A DNA stretch of 64,000 bases from Enoplosus armatus (Eukaryota > Chordata > Actinopteri > Centrarchiformes > Enoplosidae). Positions 31,801 to 43,800 of this stretch are shown here, in pieces. The notes under the pieces are model-generated. The model did no database searches. It was not told the DNA's origin and was given only the letters and a program-made list of their open reading frames with translations. Position 1 is the first letter of the stretch. Every line of letters begins with the position of its first letter. The stretch lies in the NCBI RefSeq assembly GCF_043641665.1, contig NC_092180.1, forward strand, positions 28,374,054 through 28,438,053, read 5' to 3'. The translations under genes and the position numbers were made by a program.

Positions 31801-34800
31801 ATTTAACAAATGTATGTAACAAGAGAGAAAGAGTTGGTTGGTGTGCAGACTGAAAACAGCCCTGCGTACAGTGACTCAGAAAAGCAGGGCTTAATGTGAA
31901 AAGTCTGGATTGAATGAGCCTGACAAACTGAACTAGGCTTAAAAGTTAATGTATACAATGCAACGTACTATTAAGCAACTTTAACATATCATGTAAGACC
32001 CCAGCCAGGTAATTTATTTTATGGCAAGAAATAGTAGTTCCTGAATAACTTTGAATCAAGGATTATATAGTAGATAATGAGTTACAATACGTTAGGTGAC
32101 ATATGACACAGAAATTATACCAGCTGAACTGGATGGTAGATTTAAGCACTGGACAAAGTTTAGATACCATTCAACAACTCACAGAAACTTATAATTTAGG
32201 GAAACAAGATTTCTTCAGATATGTTCAATTGAGAAATTACTTTGACAAAAACATTAAAACTACTGGAGAGAAAGGAATGAGTCTAATTAGAATAATCATT
32301 GATGCATTTAAAGGTAATAGTAACAGAAAACTGATTTCCAGCATTTATTCATCTTTTCAATTTGAAAGGCATCTTTCCACAATGTACGTTGAATTAATTA
32401 ATACTGGGTAGATGTGGTAACATAAATCAGATTAATAATCAGCTCAAAGCTTGATTTTAACTTCAGTATTATGTATTTGGGAAACATGCCAAATGGGCTG
32501 AAAAAGCAGGGCTGATATTCATTGCAAATACTACTAGCAGGTAGCAAAAAGCAATAACCATTTAGGCATTTAATCATGTTTAGTCTAACCTTTATATATT
32601 CATCTACAAAACATTGGAAAAATCAGACACATCCTGACTCAAAATTAATTTTATACTGAAAAGGATCCCTGTATCCTCTGTAATGAGACCCAATGATAAA
32701 AGAAAGAAAATGACTTAGAAAGAGGAAAATGAAGACAGACCTACCAGGATTATGAGAAGTTCCATTGACAATGCAGACACATGTAGTTGTGGTAAACAGT
32801 GATTGTGTGGGAACAACTGTGGTTCTGGATGGTCTGACAGTGGTTGCACCCGTTGAGTAAACAGTTGTGCTGCCTGGTAGTGTCTGTGTTATTGGGCCAA
32901 TAGCAGTTGTACCTTTAGCTGTTGATGCTGGGATTACAGTTGAAGCCACAATAGTTGTTGTCTTCAAAATGACAGGTTTTGTAAATGCAGTTGTTTTTTG
33001 TGTCGGTCCTGTGACTACACCAACTGTAGTAGTTTCAACAACAGCTGTGGTAGCGGTTGTTGCTGGGCCAGTGGTGACTACTGTTGGAGGTTTTGTTGTC
33101 ACAACTTTTACTGTTGTTGCTTCAGATGTGGTTATTTCTACAGGTTTGGTTGTGGTTTCCTTAGTTGTTGTTGACGGTACTTTAGTAGTTGTGGTACCAA
33201 GAGAAGGTTTTGACGTTACAACTGTAGTTCCTGGGCCTGCTGTTGTGACACCTGGCACTGGAGTCGTAGTTTCAACAACAGCGGTGGTAGCAGTTGTTAC
33301 TGGGCCAGTGGTGACTACTGTTGGAGGTTTTGTTGTCACAACCTGTACTGTTGTTGCTTCAGATGTGGTTATTTCTACAGGTTTGGTTGTGGTTTCCTTA
33401 GTTGTTGTTGACGGTACTTTAGTAGTTGTGGTACCAAGAGAAGGTTTTGATGTTACAACTGTAGTTCCTGGGCCTGCTGTTGTGACACCTGGCACTGGAG
33501 TCGTTACAACTGTAGTTCCTTGACCTGCTGTTGTGACAACTGGCACTGGAGTCGTAGTTTCAACAACAGCTGTGGTAGCGGTTGTTGCTGGACCAGTGGT
33601 GACTACTGTTGGAGGTTTTGTTGTCACAACCTTTACTGTTGTTGCTTCAGATGTGGTTATTTCTACAGGTTTGGTTGTGGTTTCCTTAGTTGTTGTTGAT
33701 GGTACTTTAGTAGTTGTGGTACCAAGAGAAGGTTTTGATGTTACAACTGTAGTTCCTGGGCCTGCTGTTGTGACACCAGGCACTGGAGTCGTAGTTTCAA
33801 CAACAGCTGTGGTAGCGGTTGTTACTGGGCCAGTGGTGACTACTGTTGGAGGTTTTGTTGTCACAACCTTTACTGTTGTTGCTTCAGATGTGGTGATTTC
33901 TACAGGTTTGGTTGTGGTTTCCTTAGTTGTTGTTGATGGCACTTTAGTAGTTGTGGTACCAACAGAAGGTTTTGACGTTACAACTGTAGTTCCTGGGCCT
34001 GCTGTTGTGACACCTGGCACTGGAGTCGTAGTTTCAACAACAGCTGTGGTAGCAGTTGTTACTGGGCCAGTGGTGACTACTGTTGGAGGTTTTATTGTCA
34101 CAACCTTTACTGTTGTTGCTTCAGATGTGGTTATTTCTCCAGGTTTGGTTGTGGTTTCCTTAGTTGTTGTTGATGGCACTTTAGTAGTTGTGGTACCAAC
34201 AGAAGGTTTTGACGTTACAACTGTAGTTCCTGGGCCTGCTGTTGTGACACCTGGCACTGCAGTCGTAGTTTCAACAACAGCTGTGGTAGCAGTTGTTACT
34301 GGGCCAGTGGTGACTACTGTTGGAGGTTTTGTTGTCACAACCTTTACTGTTGTTGCTTCAGATGTGGTTATTTCTACAGGTTTGGTCGTGGTTTCCTTAG
34401 TTGTTGTTGATGGTACTTTAGTAGTTGTGGTACCAAGAGAAGGTTTTGACGTTACAACTGTAGTTCCTGGGCCTGCTGTTGTGACACCTGGCACTGGAGT
34501 CGTAGTTTCAACAACAGCGGTGGTAGCAGTTGTTACTGGGCCAGTGGTGACTACTGTTGGAGGTTTTGTTGTCACAACCTTTACTGTTGTTGCTTCAGAT
34601 GTGGTTATTTCTACAGGTTTGGTTGTGGTTTCCTTAGTTATTGTTGACGGTACTTTAGTAGTTGTGGTACCAAGAGAAGGTTTTGACGTTACAACTGTAG
34701 TTCCTGGGCCTGCTGTTGTGACACCTGGCACTGGAGTCGTAGTTTCAACAACAGCGGTGGTAGCAGTTGTTACTGGGCCAGTGGTGACTACTGTTGGAGG

Positions 34801-37800
34801 TTTTGTTGTCACAACCTGTACTGTTGTTGCTTCAGATGTGGTTATTTCTACAGGTTTGGTTGTGGTTTCCTTAGTTGTTGTTGACGGTACTTTAGTAGTT
34901 GTGGTACCAAGAGAAGGTTTTGACGTTACAACTGTAGTTCCTGGGCCTGCTGTTGTGACACCTGGCACTGGAGTCGTAGTTTCAACAACAGCTGTGGTAG
35001 CAGTTGTTACTGGGCCAGTGGTGACTACTGTTGGAGGTTTTGTTGTCACAACCTTTACTGTTGTTGCTTCAGATGTGGTTATTTCTACAGGTTTGGTTGT
35101 GGTTTCCTTAGTTGTTGTTGACGGTACTTTAGTAGTTGTGGTACCAAGAGAAGGTTTTGATGTTACAACTGTAGTTCCTGGGCCTGCTGTTGTGACACCT
35201 GGCACTGGAGTCGTAGTTTCAACAACAGCGGTGGTAGCAGTTGTTACTGGGCCAGTGGTGACTACTGTTGGAGGTTTTGTTGTCACAACCTTTACTGTTG
35301 TTGCTTCAGATGTGGTTATTTCTACAGGTTTGGTCGTGGTTTCCTTAGTTGTTGTTGATGGTACTTTAGTAGTTGTGGTACCAAGAGAAGGTTTTGACGT
35401 TACAACTGTAGTTCCTGGGCCTGCTGTTGTGACACCTGGCACTGGAGTCGTAGTTTCAACAACAGCTGTGGTAGCAGTTGTTACTGGGCCAGTGGTGACT
35501 ACTGTTGGAGGTTTTGTTGTCACAACCTTTACTGTTGTTGCTTCAGATGTGGTTATTTCTCCAGGTTTGGTTGTGGTTTCCTTAGTTGTTGTTGACGGCA
35601 CTTTAGTAGTTGTGGTACCAACAGAAGGTTTTGACGTTACAACTGTAGTTCCTGGGCCTGCTGTTGTGACACCTGGCACTGCAGTCGTAGTTTCAACAAC
35701 AGCTGTGGTAGCAGTTGTTACTGGGCCAGTGGTGACTACTGTTGGAGGTTTTGTTGTCACAACCTTTACTGTTGTTGCTTCAGATGTGGTTATTTCTACA
35801 GGTTTGGTCGTGGTTTCCTTAGTTGTTGTTGATGGTACTTTAGTAGTTGTGGTACCAAGAGAAGGTTTTGACGTTACAACTGTAGTTCCTGGGCCTGCTG
35901 TTGTGACACCTGGCACTGGAGTCGTAGTTTCAACAACAGCTGTGGTAGCAGTTGTTACTGGGCCAGTGGTGACTACTGTTGGAGGTTTTGTTGTCACAAC
36001 CTTTACTGTTGTTGCTTCAGATGTGGTTATTTCTACAGGTTTGGTTGTGGTTTCCTTAGTTGTTGTTGACGGTACTTTAGTAGTTGTGGTACCAAGAGAA
36101 GGTTTTGATGTTACAACTGTAGTTCCTGGGCCTGCTGTTGTGACACCTGGCACTGGAGTCGTAGTTTCAACAACAGCGGTGGTAGCAGTTGTTACTGGGC
36201 CAGTGGTGACTACTGTTGGAGGTTTTGTTGTCACAACCTTTACTGTTGTTGCTTCAGATGTGGTTATTTCTACAGGTTTGGTTGTGGTTTCCTTAGTTAT
36301 TGTTGACGGTACTTTGGTAGTTGTGGTACCAAGAGAAGGTTTTGACGTTACAACTGTAGTTCCTGGGCCTGCTGTTGTGACACCTGGCACTGGAGTCGTA
36401 GTTTCAACGACAGCGGTGGTAGCAGTTGTTACTGGGCCAGTGGTGACTACTGTTGGAGGTTTTGTTGTCACAACCTGTACTGTTGTTGCTTCAGATGTGG
36501 TTATTTCTACAGGTTTGGTTGTGGTTTCCTTAGTTATTGTTGACGGTACTTTAGTAGTTGTGGTACCAAGAGAAGGTTTTGACGTTACAACTGTAGTTCC
36601 TGGGCCTGCTGTTGTGACACCTGGCACTGGAGTCGTAGTTTCAACAACAGCGGTGGTAGCAGTTGTTACTGGGCCAGTGGTGACTACTGTTGGAGGTTTT
36701 GTTGTCACAACCTGTACTGTTGTTGCTTCAGATGTGGTTATTTCTACAGGTTTGGTTGTGGTTTCCTTAGTTATTGTTGACGGTACTTTAGTAGTTGTGG
36801 TACCAAGAGAAGGTTTTGATGTTACAACTGTAGTTCCTGGGCCTGCTGTTGTGACACCTGGCACTGGAGTCGTTACAACTGTAGTTCCTGGGCCTGCTGT
36901 TGTGACACCTGGCACTGGAGTCGTAGTTTCAACAACAGCTGTGGTAGCAGTTGTTACTGGGCCAGTGGTGACTACTGTTGGAGGTTTTGTTGTCACAACC
37001 TTTACTGTTGTTGCTTCAGATGTGGTTATTTCTATAGGTTTGGTTGTGGTTTCCTTAGTTATTGTTGACGGTACTTTAGTAGTTGTGGTACCAAGAGAAG
37101 GTTTTGATGTTACAACTGTAGTTCCTGGGCCTGCTGTTGTGACACCTGGCACTGGAGTCGTAGTTTCAACAACAGCGGTGGTAGCAGTTGTTACTGGGCC
37201 AGTGGTGACTACTGTTGGAGGTTTTGTTGTCACAACCTTTACTGTTGTTGCTTCAGATGTGGTTATTTCTACAGGTTTGGTTGTGGTTTCCTTAGTTATT
37301 GTTGACGGTACTTTAGTAGTTGTGGTACCAAGAGAAGGTTTTGACGTTACAACTGTAGTTCCTGGGCCTGCTGTTGTGACACCTGGCACTGGAGTCGTAG
37401 TTTCAACAACAGCGGTGGTAGCAGTTGTTACTGGGCCAGTGGTGACTACTGTTGAAGGTTTTGTTGTCACAACCTGTACTGTTGTTGCTTCAGATGTGGT
37501 TATTTCTACAGGTTTGGTTGTGGTTTCCTTAGTTATTGTTGACGGTACTTTAGTAGTTGTGGTACCAAGAGAAGGTTTTGACGTTACAACTGTAGTTCCT
37601 GGGCCTGCTGTTGTGACACCTGGCACTGGAGTCGTAGTTTCAACAACAGCGGTGGTAGCAGTTGTTACTGGGCCAGTGGTGACTACTGTTGGAGGTTTTG
37701 TTGTCACAACCTGTACTGTTGTTGCTTCAGATGTGGTTATTTCTACAGGTTTGGTTGTGGTTTCCTTAGTTGTTGATGACGGTACTTTAGTAGTTGTGGT

Positions 37801-40800
37801 ACCAAGAGAAGGTTTTGATGTTACAACTGTAGTTCCTGGGCCTGCTGTTGTGACACCTGGCACTGGAGTCGTTACAACTGTAGTTCCTTGACCTGCTGTT
37901 GTGACAACTGGCACTGGAGTCGTAGTTTCAACAACAGCTGTGGTAGCGGTTGTTGCTGGACCAGTGGTGACTACTGTTGGAGGTTTTGTTGTCACAACCT
38001 TTACTGTTGTTGCTTCAGATGTGGTTATTTCTACAGGTTTGGTTGTGGTTTCCTTAGTTGTTGTTGACGGCACTTTAGTAGTTGTGGTACCAAGAGAAGG
38101 TTTTGACGTTACAACTGTAGTTCCTGGGCCTGCTGTTGTGACACCTGGCACTGCAGTCGTAGTTTCAACAACAGCTGTGGTAGCAGTTGTTACTGGGCCA
38201 GTGGTGACTACTGTTGGAGGTTTTGTTGTCACAACCTTTACTGTTGTTGCTTCAGATGTGGTTATTTCTACAGGTTTGGTCGTGGTTTCCTTAGTTGTTG
38301 TTGATGGTACTTTAGTAGTTGTGGTACCAAGAGAAGGTTTTGACGTTACAACTGTAGTTCCTGGGCCTGCTGTTGTGACACCTGGCACTGGAGTCGTAGT
38401 TTCAACAACAGCGGTGGTAGCAGTTGTTACTGGGCCAGTGGTGACTACTGTTGGAGGTTTTGTTGTCACAACCTTTACTGTTGTTGCTTCAGACGTGGTT
38501 ATTTCTACAGGTTTGGTTGTGGTTTCCTTAGTTATTGTTGACGGTACTTTAGTAGTTGTGGTACCAAGAGAAGGTTTTGACGTTACAACTGTAGTTCCTG
38601 GGCCTGCTGTTGTGACACCTGGCACTGGAGTCGTAGTTTCAACAACAGCGGTGGTAGCAGTTGTTACTGGGCCAGTGGTGACTACTGTTGGAGGTTTTGT
38701 TGTCACAACCTGTACTGTTGTTGCTTCAGATGTGGTTATTTCTACAGGTTTGGTTGTGGTTTCCTTAGTTGTTGTTGACGGTACTTTAGTAGTTGTGGTA
38801 CCAAGAGAAGGTTTTGACGTTACAACTGTAGTTCCTGGGCCTGCTGTTGTGACACCTGGCACTGGAGTCGTAGTTTCAACAACAGCTGTGGTAGCAGTTG
38901 TTACTGGGCCAGTGGTGACTACTGTTGGAGGTTTTGTTGTCACAACCTTTACTGTTGTTGCTTCAGATGTGGTTATTTCTACAGGTTTGGTTGTGGTTTC
39001 CTTAGTTGTTGTTGACGGTACTTTAGTAGTTGTGGTACCAAGAGAAGGTTTTGATGTTACAACTGTAGTTCCTGGGCCTGCTGTTGTGACACCTGGCACT
39101 GGAGTCGTAGTTTCAACAACAGCGGTGGTAGCAGTTGTTACTGGGCCAGTGGTGACTACTGTTGGAGGTTTTGTTGTCACAACCTTTACTGTTGTTGCTT
39201 CAGATGTGGTTATTTCTACAGGTTTGGTTGTGGTTTCCTTAGTTATTGTTGACGGTACTTTAGTAGTTGTGGTACCAAGAGAAGGTTTTGACGTTACAAC
39301 TGTAGTTCCTGGGCCTGCTGTTGTGACACCTGGCACTGGAGTCGTTACAACTGTAGTTCCTTGACCTGCTGTTGTGACAACTGGCACTGGAGTCGTAGTT
39401 TCAACAACAGCTGTGGTAGCGGTTGTTGCTGGACCAGTGGTGACTACTGTTGGAGGTTTTGTTGTCACAACCTTTACTGTTGTTGCTTCAGATGTGGTTA
39501 TTTCTACAGGTTTGGTTGTGGTTTCCTTAGTTGTTGTTGACGGTACTTTAGTAGTTGTGGTACCAAGAGAAGGTTTTGACGTTACAACTGTAGTTCCTGG
39601 GCCTGCTGTTGTGACACCTGGCACTGGAGTCGTAGTTTCAACTACAGCGGTGGTAGCAGTTGTTACTGGGCCAGTGGTGACTACTGTTGGAGGTTTTGTT
39701 GTCACAACCTGTACTGTTGTTGCTTCAGATGTGGTTATTTCTACAGGTTTGGTTGTGGTTTCCTTAGTTGTTGTTGACGGTACTTTAGTAGTTGTGGTAC
39801 CAAGAGAAGGTTTTGACGTTACAACTGTAGTTCCTGGGCCTGCTGTTGTGACACCTGGCACTGGAGTCGTAGTTTCAACAACAGCTGTGGTAGCAGTTGT
39901 TACTGGGCCAGTGGTGACTACTGTTGGAGGTTTTGTTGTCACAACCTTTACTGTTGTTGCTTCAGATGTGGTTATTTCTACAGGTTTGGTTGTGGTTTCC
40001 TTAGTTGTTGTTGACGGTACTTTAGTAGTTGTGGTACCAAGAGAAGGTTTTGATGTTACAACTGTAGTTCCTGGGCCTGCTGTTGTGACACCTGGCACTG
40101 GAGTCGTAGTTTCAACAACAGCGGTGGTAGCAGTTGTTACTGGGCCAGTGGTGACTACTGTTGGAGGTTTTGTTGTCACAACCTTTACTGTTGTTGCTTC
40201 AGATGTGGTTATTTCTACAGGTTTGGTTGTGGTTTCCTTAGTTATTGTTGACGGTACTTTAGTAGTTGTGGTACCAAGAGAAGGTTTTGACGTTACAACT
40301 GTAGTTCCTGGGCCTGCTGTTGTGACACCTGGCACTGGAGTCGTTACAACTGTAGTTCCTTGACCTGCTGTTGTGACAACTGGCACTGGAGTCGTAGTTT
40401 CAACAACAGCTGTGGTAGCGGTTGTTGCTGGACCAGTGGTGACTACTGTTGGAGGTTTTGTTGTCACAACCTTTACTGTTGTTGCTTCAGATGTGGTTAT
40501 TTCTACAGGTTTGGTTGTGGTTTCCTTAGTTGTTGTTGATGGTACTTTAGTAGTTGTGGTACCAAGAGAAGGTTTTGACGTTACAACTGTAGTTCCTGGG
40601 CCTGCTGTTGTGACACCTGGCACTGGAGTCGTAGTTTCAACTACAGCGGTGGTAGCAGTTGTTACTGGGCCAGTGGTGACTACTGTTGGAGGTTTTGTGG
40701 TAACAACGTGTACTGTTGTTCCTTCAGATGTGGTTATTTCTACAGGTTTGGTTGTGGTTTCCTTAGTTGTTGTTGACGGTACTTTAGTAGTTGTGGTACC

Positions 40801-43800
40801 AAGAGAAGGTTTTGATGTTACAACTGTAGTTCCTGGGCCTGCTGTTGTGACCCCTTTTACTGGAGTCGTTACAACTGTAGTTCCTTGACCTGCTGTTGTG
40901 ACAACTGGCACTGGAGTCGTAGTTTCAACAACAGCTGTGGTAGCGGTTGTTGCTGGACCAGTGGTGACTACTGTTGGAGGTTTTGTTGTCACAACCTTTA
41001 CTGTTGTTGCTTCAGATGTGGTTATTTCTACAGGTTTGGTTGTGGTTTCCTTAGTTGTTGTTGACGGTACTTTAGTAGTTGTGGTACCAAGAGAAGGTTT
41101 TGACGTTACAACTGTAGTTCCTGGGCCTGCTGTTGTGACACCTGGCACTGGAGTCGTAGTTTCAACAACAGCGGTGGTAGCAGTTGTTACTGGGCCAGTG
41201 GTGACTACTGTTGGAGGTTTTGTTGTCACAACCTGTACTGTTGTTGCTTCAGATGTGGTTATTTCTACAGGTTTGGTTGTGGTTTCCTTAGTTATTGTTG
41301 ACGGTACTTTAGTAGTTGTGGTACCAAGAGAAGGTTTTGATGTTACAACTGTAGTTCCTGGGCCTGCTGTTGTGACACCTGGCACTGGAGTCGTAGTTTC
41401 AACAACAGCGGTGGTAGCAGTTGTTACTGGGCCAGTGGTGACTACTGTTGGAGGTTTTGTTGTCACAACCTTTACTGTTGTTGCTTCAGATGTGGTTATT
41501 TCTACAGGTTTGGTTGTGGTTTCCTTAGTTATTGTTGACAGTACTTTAGTAGTTGTGGTACCAAGAGAAGGTTTTGACGTTACAACTGTAGTTCCTGGGC
41601 CTGCTGTTGTGACACCTGGCACTGGAGTCGTAGTTTCAACAACAGCGGTGGTAGCAGTTGTTACTGGGCCAGTGGTGACTACTGTTGGAGGTTTTGTTGT
41701 CACAACCTGTACTGTTGTTGCTTCAGATGTGGTTATTTCTACAGGTTTGGTTGTGGTTTCCTTAGTTATTGTTGACGGTACTTTAGTAGTTGTGGTACCA
41801 AGAGAAGGTTTTGACGTTACAACTGTAGTTCCTGGGCCTGCTGTTGTGACACCTGGCACTGGAGTCGTAGTTTCAACAACAGCGGTGGTAGCAGTTGTTA
41901 CTGGGCCAGTGGTGACTACTGTTGGAGGTTTTGTTGTCACAACCTGTACTGTTGTTGCTTCAGATGTGGTTATTTCTACAGGTTTGGTTGTGGTTTCCTT
42001 AGTTGTTGTTGACGGTACTTTAGTAGTTGTGGTACCAAGAGAAGGTTTTGATGTTACAACTGTAGTTCCTGGGCCTGCTGTTGTGACACCTGGCACTGGA
42101 GTCGTTACAACTGTAGTTCCTTGACCTGCTGTTGTGACAACTGGCACTGGAGTCGTAGTTTCAACAACAGCTGTGGTAGCGGTTGTTGCTGGACCAGTGG
42201 TGACTACTGTTGGAGGTTTTGTTGTCACAACCTTTACTGTTGTTGCTTCAGATGTGGTTATTTCTACAGGTTTGGTTGTGGTTTCCTTAGTTGTTGTTGA
42301 CGGTACTTTAGTAGTTGTGGTACCAAGAGAAGGTTTTGACGTTACAACTGTAGTTCCTGGGCCTGCTGTTGTGACACCTGGCACTGGAGTCGTAGTTTCA
42401 ACTACAGCGGTGGTAGCAGTTGTTACTGGGCCAGTGGTGACTACTGTTGGAGGTTTTGTGGTAACAACCTGTACTGTTGTTCCTTCAGATGTGGTTATTT
42501 CTACAGGTTTGGTTGTGGTTTCCTTAGTTGTTGTTGACGGTACTTTAGTAGTTGTGGTACCAAGAGAAGGTTTTGATGTTACAACTGTAGTTCCTGGGCC
42601 TGCTGTTGTGACCCCTGTTACTGGAGTCGTTACAACTGTAGTTCCTTGACCTGCTGTTGTGACAACTGGCACTGGAGTCGTAGTTTCAACAACAGCTGTG
42701 GTAGCGGTTGTTGCTGGACCAGTGGTGACTACTGTTGGAGGTTTTGTTGTCACAACCTTTACTGTTGTTGCTTCAGATGTGGTTATTTCTACAGGCTTGG
42801 TTGTGGTTTCCTTAGTTGTTGTTGACGGTACTTTAGTAGTTGTGGTACCAAGAGAAGGTTTTGACGTTACAACTGTAGTTCCTGGGCCTGCTGTTGTGAC
42901 ACCTGGCACTGGAGTCGTAGTTTCAACTACAGCGGTGGTAGCAGTTGTTACTGGGCCAGTGGTGACTACTGTTGGAGGTTTTGTGGTAACAACCTGTACT
43001 GTTGTTCCTTCAGATGTGGTTATTTCTACAGGTTTGGTTGTGGTTTCCTTAGTTGTTGTTGACGGTACTTTAGTAGTTGTGGTACCAAGAGAAGGTTTTG
43101 ATGTTACAACTGTAGTTCCTGGGCCTGCTGTTGTGACCCCTGTTACTGGAGTCGTTACAACTGTAGTTCCTTGACCTGCTGTTGTGACAACTGGCACTGG
43201 AGTCGTAGTTTCAACAACAGCTGTGGTAGCGGTTGTTGCTGGACCAGTGGTGACTACTGTTGGAGGTTTTGTTGTCACAACCTTTACTGTTGTTGCTTCA
43301 GATGTGGTTATTTCTACAGGTTTGGTTGTGGTTTCCTTAGTTGTTGTTGACGGTACTTTAGTAGTTGTGGTACCAAGAGAAGGTTTTGACGTTACAACTG
43401 TAGTTCCTGGGCCTGCTGTTGTGACACCTGGCACTGGAGTCGTAGTTTCAACAACAGCGGTGGTAGCAGTTGTTACTGGGCCAGTGGTGACTACTGTTGG
43501 AGGTTTTGTTGTCACAACCTGTACTGTTGTTGCTTCAGATGTGGTTATTTCTACAGGTTTGGTTGTGGTTTCCTTAGTTATTGTTGACGGTACTTTAGTA
43601 GTTGTGGTACCAAGAGAAGGTTTTGATGTTACAACTGTAGTTCCTGGGCCTGCTGTTGTGACACCTGGCACTGGAGTCGTAGTTTCAACAACAGCGGTGG
43701 TAGCAGTTGTTACTGGGCCAGTGGTGACTACTGTTGGAGGTTTTGTTGTCACAACCTTTACTGTTGTTGCTTCAGATGTGGTTATTTCTACAGGTTTGGT

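Larger units (their letters stand above)
31746..32744 (-). other. Mucin intron 27, with MITE arm and LINE fragment
   Basis: 999 bp; it holds the MITE-like arm at 32031-32095 and an L1/Tx1-like piece at 32103-32411. Confidence 0.8.
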